A stretch of 36,948 nucleotides of DNA from an uncultured Bacilli bacterium (GCA_944331805.1 CALVIS010000009.1:1-36948); one strand, 5' to 3'. Positions 7,181-16,354 are shown, counted from the stretch's first letter. Numbers and translations are program-made. The notes: generated from the letters alone by a model not told the origin.

Positions 7181-7894
7181 TTTCTTTTCTAAGCTATAAA
7201 CAATAGCTACTTCTTTAGGAGTTAGTTTTCTATATTCTCCACTCTTTAAGCCTTTTAAATCAAAGATAAAAACTCTATCTCTTCTAAGCTTTAAGACAGG
7301 AAAACCAACTGCTTCAAACATTTTCTTAACTTCATGATTACGTCCTTCATGTATTGTTACTGTGAGCATAGAAGTATTTGTTTTATAATCAGTTTTTCTT
7401 AACTTAACTTTGGCTTTCTCATATGAAACACCATCTACTGTTACACCATTTTTAATAGTATTAATGGCATCTCCTTTAATAATACCTTTTACTTTAACTA
7501 TATATACTTTCTCTACCAAATCACTTGGATGCATAAGTATATTTGCAAACTCTCCATCATTAGTAAGTAATATGACTCCTGTTGTATCATAATCAAGTCT
7601 ACCTACAGGATAGATTCTTTCATTACAGGGTATTAAGTCAACTACAGTCTTCCTTTCCTTATCATCAGTAACACTAGTAATAATACCTCTTGGTTTATTA
7701 AGTAGATAATAAACCTTTTTTTCTTTTTCTATCTCTTTACCATCTACTTTAATTATATCTTTATTAGTTACTTTAGTACCAAGTTCAGTTACTATTACAC
7801 CATTTACTGTTACTCTACCTTCTTTAATTAATTCTTCAGCTTTACGTCTTGATGTAACTCCTGCATTTGCAATTACTTTTTGTAATCTTTCCAT
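7178..7894 (-). CDS. rluB: rRNA pseudouridine synthase, RsuA/RluB family
   Basis: The protein has 238 residues. It has an N-terminal S4 RNA-binding domain (MERLQKVIANAGVTSRRKAEELIKEGRV, about 1-60) and a catalytic domain with the family motif GRLDYDTTGVILLTNDGE containing the nucleophilic Asp (about residue 100). It later carries HEGRNHEVKKMFEAVG. The expected reaction is uridine-to-pseudouridine isomerisation in rRNA, most likely 23S as for B. subtilis RluB. The strict 23S versus 16S target cannot be told from sequence alone. AAAGGT lies about 11 bases before the ATG. The gene follows pepF by 18 bases and is the last gene of the minus-strand run, closed by a strong terminator overlapping its stop codon. 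Confidence 0.93.
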   Translation of the reverse strand: MERLQKVIANAGVTSRRKAEELIKEGRVTVNGVIVTELGTKVTNKDIIKVDGKEIEKEKKVYYLLNKPRGIITSVTDDKERKTVVDLIPCNERIYPVGRLDYDTTGVILLTNDGEFANILMHPSDLVEKVYIVKVKGIIKGDAINTIKNGVTVDGVSYEKAKVKLRKTDYKTNTSMLTVTIHEGRNHEVKKMFEAVGFPVLKLRRDRVFIFDLKGLKSGEYRKLTPKEVAIVYSLEKK

Positions 7895-7912
7895 TATTCA
7901 TCACTACCTTTT

Positions 7913-9640
7913 TTAAAGTTTTTCATACTCATTTAATAATTCATTAAAATAGTTCATTGTTTCTATATAGATCTCTTTATTGTCTAAGTTTATTTCTAAT
8001 ACTTCTAAGGCATCTAACGTTTTCATACTTCCACCAATTGTTAAAAAATGTAAATACTTTTCTAACATATTATTATTTGAATTTATTATATCATTAGATA
8101 TTTTTAATGCTACTATTGTACCAGTTGCATACTGGAAATTATAATATCTATATTGATGAAAAAATAAATGTAGTCTTGTTTGCCATAAGTATTTAACATT
8201 ATCAGTACTTTCTATAGAAGGATGATATTTTTTATATAAGTTATAATAAATATTATTAATTGTATCTGCAGTCAGAGCTTTATTTTTAGATACTATATTG
8301 TATAAATTCTCTTCAAATTCTAAATACATTGTTGAAAAGAAAAGATCTTTTACTAATCCTGACAGTTTTTGTTCTATTAAATATCTTTTCAATGCTTTTG
8401 TACTAGCATTTCTTATTAGATAATTAAATAGAATATTTTCATTGACTTTAGATGCTATCTCAGATAGAAAAACAGAAAAATGAAAATCTTGATAACTTTG
8501 TTTTTCTTTTACCATAATACCATTAACGGCATGTCCTAGTTCATGTGCTAATACATAAGTACTTTTATAATCATTATTATAATTCATTAGTATCATAGGT
8601 TTAACATAGTTACGCCAATGATAACTTCCTGTAAATTTATACTTTTTAGGAAAAGCATCTATAATACCACTTTCTAAGGCTTTTGATAATTTATTAGAAT
8701 AGTCTCTTCCCATAATAGATAAAGCATCTTTAACAATATTAATACTTTCTTCAAATGATATTTCTTTATCATAACTATTACTTATATCTAAATCATAGGG
8801 ATATAGTTTAGATAAATTTAAACTTTTTCTTCTTAATTTAAAGTATCTTTCTAATAGATTAATATTACCATTTATTACTTTTTCTAGGTTATTTATAATA
8901 TTTATGTTTAAATCACTTTCTGTTAAAACTTGGTCTAGGACAGAAGTATATTTTTTTGACTTAGATATATCTTGACATAATTTTAATCTAAGTTCTAAAA
9001 GTCCTGAAATACTTTTATTAACCATAGATAAACTATCTGTATAAGCATAAAATGCTAGTTTTCTATCTTCTTTCTTTTTACTAGTTAAAATTTTACTAAA
9101 GTTTTGATACGTTACTTTAAACTTTTTATTGTTAATATCTATTTCTTTGTAGTTTAATTCAACATTTTTAATAGTTGCATATAAATCATTTATTTTAGAT
9201 ATCATTAAAGTAGCATTTTGAATATATTCTTCATTATTGCAATGTTTCTTTAATCTTAATACTTCATATAGATGCATCTTGTAAGCTTTTAATTCTTTAT
9301 TTTTTTCTAAATATTTATCTAATGGTTCATCTATTTCATATATCTTTTCATCGATTATATTTAATATTTTATTTAATTTACTATTTTCCTCATAAACTAT
9401 ATTTTTATATTCTAAATATTTATGATTAGACATATCAACATCGTATTTTAAAGTAGTATATGTCTGTAACTTTTCATATCTAAAACTATATTTATAATAT
9501 TCTTCTAACATAGTACTTAAAGATAGAGACGTTAAATTATCATTAAATTTATCTAAATCCTTTTTTAATATTTCTAGCTCTTTACAAAAATCATTATCAT
9601 TTTTAAAAAAATCATCAAAATTCCAACTATATTTTTCCAT
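7913..9640 (-). CDS. pepF: M3-family oligoendopeptidase (PepF-like)
   Basis: This cytoplasmic zinc metallopeptidase is expected to cut short peptides. It has 575 residues, close to the M3B average of about 600. The zinc motif HELGH is at about 366-370 and the third ligand Glu is in SEIAS at about 394. Upstream, FTGSYHWRNYVKPMILMNYN matches the substrate-binding strand found before the zinc site. The long helical N-terminal half is typical of PepF. AAGGAG precedes the ATG by 8 bases. It lies downstream of the LTA-synthase-like gene and a membrane-anchored hypothetical, and 18 bases upstream of rluB, suggesting co-transcription. Whether it serves peptide nutrition or signal-peptide turnover cannot be decided here. 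Confidence 0.92.
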   Translation of the reverse strand: MEKYSWNFDDFFKNDNDFCKELEILKKDLDKFNDNLTSLSLSTMLEEYYKYSFRYEKLQTYTTLKYDVDMSNHKYLEYKNIVYEENSKLNKILNIIDEKIYEIDEPLDKYLEKNKELKAYKMHLYEVLRLKKHCNNEEYIQNATLMISKINDLYATIKNVELNYKEIDINNKKFKVTYQNFSKILTSKKKEDRKLAFYAYTDSLSMVNKSISGLLELRLKLCQDISKSKKYTSVLDQVLTESDLNINIINNLEKVINGNINLLERYFKLRRKSLNLSKLYPYDLDISNSYDKEISFEESINIVKDALSIMGRDYSNKLSKALESGIIDAFPKKYKFTGSYHWRNYVKPMILMNYNNDYKSTYVLAHELGHAVNGIMVKEKQSYQDFHFSVFLSEIASKVNENILFNYLIRNASTKALKRYLIEQKLSGLVKDLFFSTMYLEFEENLYNIVSKNKALTADTINNIYYNLYKKYHPSIESTDNVKYLWQTRLHLFFHQYRYYNFQYATGTIVALKISNDIINSNNNMLEKYLHFLTIGGSMKTLDALEVLEINLDNKEIYIETMNYFNELLNEYEKL

Positions 9641-9675
9641 AAATACTTTCTCCTTTAAATAGAAAAAGGATTAAC

Positions 9676-10293
9676 CTATTCTACTTCAACTAATGATAGT
9701 TTATTATCTTCATGTACAAAGATAAGTGTAGCTTTAGTAGGATAATCCATATCTTCTTTATACTCTATAGAAACTTCTACTTGATAAGCATTATCATCTG
9801 TAAAATCTGTTCCTATAGTATACTCAATATTTTCTATATTTTCAATAGTTACTTCAGTAACTTCTGGTAATTCTTGGTCTCTATTACCATAAATATCACT
9901 TTCTACATACTTATAAACTGTATCTTCACTCTTTTCTAAGAAGTTAGTCTTAGCATTAGTATGAACAAAATCAATTCCCCCAACATCAGTATTAGCAAGT
10001 TTATCATCTAAAGTATAGAAATCCATTATAAACATTTTACTAATCTGTTCAAGATATGTTTCTTCATCAACATTTTTCTTACTTAAGATGTCTTTTAATT
10101 CTTGAAATTCCTCTTTATATCTAGCATTTCTTGTAGATTTTAGAGTATATCCATAATCTTTTATTTCATTTTCAACTGTTGCCGTTTTGACTGTTTTAGG
10201 TTTTATACTCTCATATGCTATAAAACCTACTCCTGTTAGTATCAATATAATTGCTATTACTAATATCACTTTTACTTTTTTCTTTAATCTCAT
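9676..10293 (-). CDS. membrane-anchored extracytoplasmic protein, function unknown
   Basis: I do not recognise a named family for this 205-residue protein. A basic N-terminus (MRLKKKVK) and one hydrophobic helix (about 9-28) are followed by a soluble domain of about 175 residues. The domain has a helical half (about 45-115, including KEEFQELKDIL and QISKMFIMDFYTLDDKL) and a beta-rich half ending in TLIFVHEDNKLSLVEVE. This suggests an exported domain tethered outside the membrane. GGGGAG lies 8 bases before the ATG. It starts 14 bases after the LTA-synthase-like gene ends and is therefore likely co-expressed with it. An accessory role in anionic-polymer metabolism is a guess from position only. 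Confidence 0.75.
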   Translation of the reverse strand: MRLKKKVKVILVIAIILILTGVGFIAYESIKPKTVKTATVENEIKDYGYTLKSTRNARYKEEFQELKDILSKKNVDEETYLEQISKMFIMDFYTLDDKLANTDVGGIDFVHTNAKTNFLEKSEDTVYKYVESDIYGNRDQELPEVTEVTIENIENIEYTIGTDFTDDNAYQVEVSIEYKEDMDYPTKATLIFVHEDNKLSLVEVE

Positions 10294-10307
10294 AGTTTTT
10301 CTCCCCT

Positions 10308-12377
10308 CTAATTATCTTCAGATACAGCTTTACTTGCCTCTTCTTCACTATTTGGATTAAATAAATCAAAGACAATCGCTTTATTAGAAACATCTAATAG
10401 TTTTTCTGCATATTCATTATTTTCTCTTATATAGTTTTCATCAATTATTTCATCTTTAAGAAGTTTATATTCACCTTTTTGACTATTATAATACATTAAG
10501 TTTGTTACCCAGTTACCATTAGGGAATACTACGATGTTATCATCTTTAGTTTCAAAGATATCATGACCTAAAGCATATTTATTATAGAAGCCTAACATAT
10601 TACCAATAGTAGGCATAACATCATACATACCCATTGTATAGTCAACTTGTCCAGAAACTGCACCATCTTTTGTCCAGATTATTAATGGTACTTTACGGTC
10701 TAATTCATAATCAAAACTATCATAGTCAACATAAGTAGGGTCTTCTTCATCTTTTATATCATCAGTTGCAGGGTCATAGTTATACATTAAGTTAAATTCA
10801 CTTCGAGGAAGTCTTGCATCATGGTCTCCAAAGATGATTACAACTGTATTATCTAAAAGACCTGCTTCATCCATTTCACTGAAGAACTCTCCTAAAGCTT
10901 CATCAGCATAGTGAACTGATTTAAAATAATTACCTAGCTTAGTTCCTTCTAAGTATGGAGCTTCCACCTCTTCTGTTGTACCATCTTCATTGGTTATAGT
11001 TGTTTTCATGGTAACAGAGAATTCTCCATATTTATCAGTATCAGAGAATGGTGTATGATTAGTTAATGTTATTATATATCCATAATATTTATCATGTTCT
11101 TCACTAATTTTCTTTAACTTCTCTACTGATTGGGCAAAGAATGATTTATCAGATAATCCTAGTCCAATAACATTATCATCTGTTACTTCATATGTTTCTT
11201 TACTATAGAACTTATCATATCCTAAAGACTCATGCATAGCCCTTCTATTCCAGAAGTCAGCATTATTAGCATGCATACTAAATGTATAATAGCCTTTTTC
11301 TTTAAGTAGAGATGGAGTTGAGATATAAGTTCTATCAAAGTAACTTACGAAAGCAGTACCATTTTGAGTAGGCATTAGGCTTGTATTATAAGTTAATTCG
11401 GTATCACTACTTGTCCCTACACTAACCTGTGAATAGAAATTATCAAAGTACATTCCTTCTTTAATTAATCTATTTAAATTAGGAGTTACTTCTTCCCCAT
11501 TAAAGGTTCTATTTATGGCAATTCCTTGCATAGACTCAGCATGAATTACAATAACATTACGTCCTTCAAGGATATTAGTATATTCATTAGTATAATCTTG
11601 TTCATCTGGTCTATCCTCATAATACTCAGTAAATTCTTTCTTAGCATCATCATAGCCAAACATGGCAGATATTTGAGGTTGAATACTAGCGACAATATCA
11701 TTACCTTGATATAAATAGATACCAAATCTCATAACTATATATTCTCTATTCCATTGTTTAACAAATCTACTTATCTCAAGACTTGATAGAGAGACAATAA
11801 ATAAGACAAGGATAACTGCCCCAGTTATAATAGTGTTTTTAAACTTTTTAATTCTTTTTTCTTTAGTATAGATTTTATACTTATCTTTCTTAACAAGACG
11901 GTGATAGTAATAAATAAAGAATATAAGAGGAAAAATATAAACTAAGTCTTTTATTTGTAAAACATTTTCGACAACGGCATCCCCTACTTCACCAATATAC
12001 TGAGTAAGTGATAACATAGAAACACTTGCAAATGATGTATAGAATGTATAATAAGCTGAGTTAATTGTACATATTGCAGTAAATATTATGGCCCATACTA
12101 ATAGATAAACATATCTTTTCTTTCCTTTAAAAAGGTACGAAAAAGAACCAATAATAGTAACAACTGCTATATCTGCGACAATAGGTTTAAAAGATAGATA
12201 GTTTTCCATTGTCGGCATCGTAAATATTCTTAGTAATGTAGAATTTAGAACACACACTAAAACATAGACAAGAAAAAGTCTATTATCTTTAAAATAATTA
12301 CTTATCATCTTTTCTTCTTTTATTCTTTTTAAATTTTTAATAATTTTATCTTTGAATTTAGTTAATTTTCTCTTCAT
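10308..12377 (-). CDS. ltaS: LTA-synthase-family membrane phosphotransferase/sulfatase-fold protein
   Basis: The protein has 689 residues. About five N-terminal membrane segments (30-200) precede an extracellular alkaline-phosphatase-superfamily domain (about 270-610). Metal and catalytic positions are visible as Glu281 (HAESMQG), the nucleophile region GTSSDTE (Thr322/Ser323), and Asp518-His519 (IIFGDHDAR). In LtaS these coordinate manganese and transfer glycerol phosphate from phosphatidylglycerol to lipoteichoic acid. The residue aligned with the LtaS Thr nucleophile may be Ser323 here; alignment is needed. After the catalytic domain the protein has an acidic tail. GAGG precedes the ATG by 5 bases. 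Related enzymes can instead be primases or phosphoethanolamine transferases, so the substrate is inferred. Confidence 0.88.
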   Translation of the reverse strand: MKRKLTKFKDKIIKNLKRIKEEKMISNYFKDNRLFLVYVLVCVLNSTLLRIFTMPTMENYLSFKPIVADIAVVTIIGSFSYLFKGKKRYVYLLVWAIIFTAICTINSAYYTFYTSFASVSMLSLTQYIGEVGDAVVENVLQIKDLVYIFPLIFFIYYYHRLVKKDKYKIYTKEKRIKKFKNTIITGAVILVLFIVSLSSLEISRFVKQWNREYIVMRFGIYLYQGNDIVASIQPQISAMFGYDDAKKEFTEYYEDRPDEQDYTNEYTNILEGRNVIVIHAESMQGIAINRTFNGEEVTPNLNRLIKEGMYFDNFYSQVSVGTSSDTELTYNTSLMPTQNGTAFVSYFDRTYISTPSLLKEKGYYTFSMHANNADFWNRRAMHESLGYDKFYSKETYEVTDDNVIGLGLSDKSFFAQSVEKLKKISEEHDKYYGYIITLTNHTPFSDTDKYGEFSVTMKTTITNEDGTTEEVEAPYLEGTKLGNYFKSVHYADEALGEFFSEMDEAGLLDNTVVIIFGDHDARLPRSEFNLMYNYDPATDDIKDEEDPTYVDYDSFDYELDRKVPLIIWTKDGAVSGQVDYTMGMYDVMPTIGNMLGFYNKYALGHDIFETKDDNIVVFPNGNWVTNLMYYNSQKGEYKLLKDEIIDENYIRENNEYAEKLLDVSNKAIVFDLFNPNSEEEASKAVSEDN

Positions 12378-12408
12378 AATAACCTCACTTCCTAGACATT
12401 ATATCATT

Positions 12409-12990
12409 TTACTTTGTATTTTTCAATTTACTATGTCTAATATAACAAAAATGATAGATTACTTTGTAAAGTATTAGTATTATAAAGATAATCTGGCTAA
12501 ATAAAACTATTATAAACATATTATCATGTTGATAAATATTAGCAATATCTGTTAGAGAAGTATTATTAGTAATCGCTAATGATATAAAATTAGTAAATAA
12601 GTATAGATGGATAAGTGTAAGTATGTATGTAATAATTTTATTTAGTTTAGTAAGATTATTTTTTAAGATAGTATATATTAGTATAACTAAAGAGATTATT
12701 GCTGTTAAATTATAAAAGACAATATTAGGAAAATAGAAACATCTCATAATAGTTTTAATTATTTCACTTAGAACAGTTACTATATCATCAAAGAAATAGA
12801 ATACTAATAACGAAAAAAAGAAGATAATAAGAGCGATTATGGCAATTTTAACTTTATTATTTTTCCTTTTTTCATTATACAATAAAAATATAAGAAGAAT
12901 AATAAAGATTAAAAGTATTTCAATCGTTAAAAATGATTGAAATGGTAGTGTTATAAATGTCATTAATTGTTCTAGTATACTTAAGTCCAT
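12409..12990 (-). CDS. polytopic membrane protein, function unknown
   Basis: This 193-residue protein is almost entirely hydrophobic. It has five to six likely membrane helices (for example about 18-38, 48-68, 85-108, 117-140 and 155-180), short loops and a basic C-terminus (RHSKLKNTK). I see no catalytic motif. GGGAGG lies a few bases before the ATG. It sits between the sortase and LTA-synthase-like genes on the same strand with 20- and 31-base gaps, so it belongs to the envelope-gene run. It could be a partner or flippase-like protein for that locus, but this is only positional. Confidence 0.7.
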   Translation of the reverse strand: MDLSILEQLMTFITLPFQSFLTIEILLIFIILLIFLLYNEKRKNNKVKIAIIALIIFFFSLLVFYFFDDIVTVLSEIIKTIMRCFYFPNIVFYNLTAIISLVILIYTILKNNLTKLNKIITYILTLIHLYLFTNFISLAITNNTSLTDIANIYQHDNMFIIVLFSQIIFIILILYKVIYHFCYIRHSKLKNTK

Positions 12991-13010
12991 ATTTTTCCTC
13001 CCTTTTATTC

Positions 13011-13664
13011 TTATATTTCTTCAAAAATGTAGATTGTTTGATTATAATCATCATTATGAGTACAAGTTATTAGTGTTAATGTTTTCATATTGGGATTACG
13101 ATATATTGCAACAGTTCCTGTTTTAGCTTGATTATAAATATTAGTTAAACGATAATTATAGGTATTAGCATTATAACTGACACTAGCTTCATCACCTATC
13201 TGTAGTTTATATAATTTGTCAAAAAAGGATATATAAGCATTACCTGAATGAGCCATAAGAATAAAGTTTCCTAGAGGAACATCCGGATAATTAGCTTCTT
13301 GTGCTATAGTTATATTATATTCTATATTGTTATATCTTGATTCTTTAGATACAAAGCCTCTTCTTAGTTTGATTTTAGGTATTGATAATTCTCCTATATA
13401 AGAGTAATTAGCTTTTTTATCATTTTCTTCTGCTTCTGTAGTATTCTCGGAAGTTACTTCTAGATTTTCAGTATTTACATTATTAATAGTTGTGTTATTT
13501 GTTTCATTAATATTTAATTGGAATATTGCAAGTCTCATTTCTTCGAAAACTTCCCCCTTTAATTTTTTTAAAGGAGTACTTATAAATATTAGTATTCCTA
13601 CTATAAGGAACAAAAAGCCAACCTTAGGAAGTTGGCTTTTTATGTTTTTACTTTTTCTTTGCAT
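13011..13664 (-). CDS. sortase (cysteine transpeptidase) with atypical active-site residue
   Basis: The protein has 217 residues from the ATG at 13664. A basic N-terminus and membrane helix (about 13-31) precede an Asn/Thr/Glu-rich linker and the sortase barrel. His139 (MAHSGN) and Cys201 (TLITCTH) are the catalytic pair. The Arg normally found 7-9 residues after Cys is absent; Gln209 occupies that place. The expected job is to cleave the VPDTA signal of the adjacent surface protein and link it to the wall. The start overlaps the end of that gene by 17 bases without a clear Shine-Dalgarno, pointing to translational coupling. A TTG at 13685 gives a longer but less likely N-terminus. A strong terminator hairpin (13612-13641) lies inside codons 8-18. 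Class assignment is open. Confidence 0.85.
   Translation of the reverse strand: MQRKSKNIKSQLPKVGFLFLIVGILIFISTPLKKLKGEVFEEMRLAIFQLNINETNNTTINNVNTENLEVTSENTTEAEENDKKANYSYIGELSIPKIKLRRGFVSKESRYNNIEYNITIAQEANYPDVPLGNFILMAHSGNAYISFFDKLYKLQIGDEASVSYNANTYNYRLTNIYNQAKTGTVAIYRNPNMKTLTLITCTHNDDYNQTIYIFEEI
13612..13641 (-). terminator. intrinsic terminator between surface protein and sortase, inside the sortase 5' coding region
   Basis: AAAAAGCCAAC (13612-13622) and GTTGGCTTTTT (13631-13641) form a perfect 11-base-pair stem with an 8-base loop and built-in T tract, usable on both strands. It begins 7 bases after the stop of the surface-protein gene and overlaps codons 8-18 of the sortase frame. Confidence 0.8.
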
Positions 13665-15003
13665 TTTTTGGTTTTCTAGCCACAACTATTAAGACAATAC
13701 CTGCTATTATAACTAGTGCTCCTATTCCATATACTAAGTATGATGTACTAGCGGTATCTGGAACATCAATACTTGGTGCTTCTAAATCTAGAGAAGTAGA
13801 CGCTGATTGTCTTTCTATTTGTCCTAATAAAGCTCTTTGTAAACCAGAACCTTCAGGTGGGTTATAAATATAAGCATCATAATAATCTTTAAAATAACCT
13901 GCTATAGTAATATTTGCTTTAAATGCATCACCATTAAGTTCAGATATAGGAATACGAATTTTAAATCCTTGTGTTGCACTAATTGAGGAAGCATCTAATA
14001 AATTATTATTTTCATCAACAATTTCAACATTTCCAACAGCATTATTTACTTGTACTGAATATGACTCGAAAGTGGAGTTTGAACTAGTTGGTCTTACTAA
14101 ACTAGTTTCAACATAATCATTATTCATTGTATATGTTATGTTACTTTCATCAATATTAATATCAATGCTACCTTTATCGCCAGTATAATCACTCTCATGT
14201 GCTTTAGCATCAACTACTAATTGCTTTATAGATTGTCCTATACTATTATTTTCTAGCATTTTTTTATCTAGTACTGATAAATTGTTTAAAAATTTGTAAT
14301 TAGTCGCCTCTCCTAAGTCGTTTTTTTCATATTTGTCTTCATAACTAGTTTCAATTGCGGTATCAGATGTACCATCTTCTTTTTTGTAGTTTACTGCATC
14401 ATCAAATCCATTCGCTCTATCGACATACCACCATACTGCAATTTGAGTGTAATAATAATTTTGTTCTGCACTTCCACCTAGGCGTTCATGTTCTTGAAGA
14501 ATATATATAAGTCCTGGATAATCCGCTGTAACATCTAATGCTTCAATACCATTTGTTTCTGGGGCAATATCACTTAGAGATTTTACTGAATTACCTTTGA
14601 CATATATATCACTTTCCATCTCTAATCTTCTATCCATACAATATATGTAGCTTATAAATTTACCATCAGCTGTTTGACCTGAGAAGTTTTTTGGCAATTG
14701 TATATAATTATAAACTGAAGGGTTTTCTTCATTCATATTTACATTTCCTTCTATTAGTATTTGATAATTACCTTGACCTACTGATATTACCGATGTAAAT
14801 TGTTCTGGAACTGGCACAAGAAAATCAGCAGCATAGCTTTCTTCTGTGTCAATAAATATTCCTATTACTATAAGAACTGCTATTAAACAACAAGAAATAA
14901 TTCCTATCTTTTTAACGTCATTCATGGCTTTATCCATTTTGTCTTGACTTCTTTTTTCTTTACTTCTTTTTATTTGTCTTTTAGAACTCATTTTAGAACT
15001 CAT
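13648..15003 (-). CDS. sortase-anchored surface protein with thioester (TED-like) domain
   Basis: The protein has 451 residues. A basic N-terminus, membrane/signal segment (about 33-50) and processing region (ESYAAD) lead into a domain whose Cys122 (YIYCMDRR) and Gln187 (YYTQIAVWWYVDR) match the internal Cys-Gln thioester pair of bacterial thioester adhesin domains. These domains can bond covalently to host surfaces. Beta-rich segments follow, including IDINIDESNITYTMNN and SVQVNNAVGNVEIVDE. The C-terminus has a canonical sorting signal: VPDTA at 414-418, a hydrophobic helix and a basic tail RKPKNAKKK. The sortase gene is immediately downstream and overlapping. AGGTGAT precedes the ATG, and a TTGAAA-17-TATACT promoter lies just upstream. 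It is likely a wall-displayed adhesin; the thioester assignment rests on motif recognition only. Confidence 0.82.
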   Translation of the reverse strand: MSSKMSSKRQIKRSKEKRSQDKMDKAMNDVKKIGIISCCLIAVLIVIGIFIDTEESYAADFLVPVPEQFTSVISVGQGNYQILIEGNVNMNEENPSVYNYIQLPKNFSGQTADGKFISYIYCMDRRLEMESDIYVKGNSVKSLSDIAPETNGIEALDVTADYPGLIYILQEHERLGGSAEQNYYYTQIAVWWYVDRANGFDDAVNYKKEDGTSDTAIETSYEDKYEKNDLGEATNYKFLNNLSVLDKKMLENNSIGQSIKQLVVDAKAHESDYTGDKGSIDINIDESNITYTMNNDYVETSLVRPTSSNSTFESYSVQVNNAVGNVEIVDENNNLLDASSISATQGFKIRIPISELNGDAFKANITIAGYFKDYYDAYIYNPPEGSGLQRALLGQIERQSASTSLDLEAPSIDVPDTASTSYLVYGIGALVIIAGIVLIVVARKPKNAKKK

Positions 15004-15025
15004 ATAATCACCTTACCTTATTTAG

Positions 15026-15054
15026 AGTATAACAAAATGAAATGCTTTTTTCAA
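15026..15054 (-). promoter_or_regulatory. promoter of the thioester surface protein
   Basis: TTGAAA (15049-15054) and TATACT (15026-15031) are exactly 17 bases apart on the minus strand, overlapping the 3' end of the phosphorylase gene. This gives the surface-protein/sortase unit its own start. Confidence 0.65.
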
Positions 15055-16274
15055 GATATTTCAAATATTCTTTCAAGATTAAACTTAGGATTGTCAATAT
15101 TTGTATAAAGACTTGCTAAAACATCTCCTTCTTTTATTTCATCACCAATATCTTTTTTTATTACAACTCCTGCATTATAATCTATTTCATCATCTTTACT
15201 CTTACGCCCTGCTCCTAAGCTTTCACTAAGTTTAGCGATGGATAAAGCATTTATATCTTTTAAAGTACCATTTTTATTAGATTTTATATTATAAACTTTG
15301 GCATTAATCTCTGATTCTTCTATATTACCATGTTGATATTTAACAAATTCTATAAATTTCTTTAAGGCTTTGCCATTTTCTAAGTTTTCTTTTACTTCTT
15401 TTTTTGCCTCTTCTTCACTTATTCCTTTTCCCATTGATACCATCTTAGTAGCAAGTTCAAGTGATAAATTTAAAAGTTCTCCTTTTACATTACCTTTTAA
15501 CACATCAATAGCTTCTAATATCTCTAATTTATTGCCTATATTATGTCCTAGAGGTCTATCCATATTAGATATAACTGTTCTAACTTCTTTTTGATAGTAT
15601 GAACCTATCTTAATTAATAAGCTTGATAGTCTTTCTGCTTCTTCTTTTGTTTTAATTAAGGCACCATTACCAACTTTAATATCAATAACTATTTTATCGG
15701 CACCACCTGCTATTTTTTTGCTCATAATACTACTTGCTATTAAAGGAATGGAATTAGTTGTTGCAGTTACATCACGTAGAGCATAAACTTTTTTATCTAA
15801 AGGGGCAAGGTCTTTAGTTTGGCTTGTTATAACAATTCCTATATCTTCAGCTTGTTTTTTTATTTCATCTTCTGTTAGGTCAACTTTAAAACCTGGAATT
15901 GATTCTAATTTGTCTATAGTTCCTCCTGTATAACCTAGGCCTCTACCACTCATTTTAATAACTGGAACATTACAACTAGCGACAAGAGGAGCGACTATTA
16001 AAGTAGTTTTATCTCCTACTCCACCAGTTGAGTGTTTATCTACTTTTATTTCATCTATAAAACTCAAGTCTAGAACATCACCACTTTTAATAAAAATATC
16101 AGTTAATGCAAATATTTCACTATCACTCATATCATTAATACAAATTGCCATTAAAAAAGCACTCATTTGATAGTCTTTTACTTCATCATTTAAATACCCT
16201 AAAAGAATCGTTTCTAGCTCTTCTTTAGTTAATTCATATTTATTTGCTTTCTTATTTATTATATCTAATATCAT
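15051..16274 (-). CDS. pdp: pyrimidine-nucleoside (thymidine) phosphorylase
   Basis: This cytoplasmic salvage enzyme splits pyrimidine nucleosides with phosphate to give base and (deoxy)ribose-1-phosphate. Its 407 residues are slightly shorter than the usual roughly 430, with the C-terminal lobe trimmed. Signatures include KHSTGGVGDKTTLIVAPLVA, KMSGRGLGYTGGTIDKLES (the family phosphate/substrate site), DLAPLDKKVYALRDVTATTNSIPLI and ISNMDRPLGHNIGN. The end keeps the biotinyl-like fold hints (GVVIKKDIGDEIKEGDVLASLYTN). AAGGTGAT precedes the ATG. It has its own TTGTAA-17-TATTAT promoter. No other deo/cdd genes are adjacent, so a pathway context is missing. deoA is an equivalent name; substrate range cannot be told. 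Confidence 0.93.
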   Translation of the reverse strand: MILDIINKKANKYELTKEELETILLGYLNDEVKDYQMSAFLMAICINDMSDSEIFALTDIFIKSGDVLDLSFIDEIKVDKHSTGGVGDKTTLIVAPLVASCNVPVIKMSGRGLGYTGGTIDKLESIPGFKVDLTEDEIKKQAEDIGIVITSQTKDLAPLDKKVYALRDVTATTNSIPLIASSIMSKKIAGGADKIVIDIKVGNGALIKTKEEAERLSSLLIKIGSYYQKEVRTVISNMDRPLGHNIGNKLEILEAIDVLKGNVKGELLNLSLELATKMVSMGKGISEEEAKKEVKENLENGKALKKFIEFVKYQHGNIEESEINAKVYNIKSNKNGTLKDINALSIAKLSESLGAGRKSKDDEIDYNAGVVIKKDIGDEIKEGDVLASLYTNIDNPKFNLERIFEIS

Positions 16275-16293
16275 CTTTTATCACCTTGATTTA

Positions 16294-16322
16294 ATAATAA
16301 GTTAAAAAGTCTCTAATTACAA
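16294..16322 (-). promoter_or_regulatory. promoter of the nucleoside phosphorylase gene
   Basis: TTGTAA (16317-16322) and TATTAT (16294-16299) are 17 bases apart on the minus strand. Confidence 0.55.
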
Positions 16323-16354
16323 GAGAATTCACAATATTTTACATTTCCTTAATA

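Noticed and set aside
10211-10393. 60-codon minus-strand ORF bridging ltaS and the next gene
   Set aside because: It overlaps the end of ltaS and the beginning of the downstream gene in another frame and has no ribosome site.
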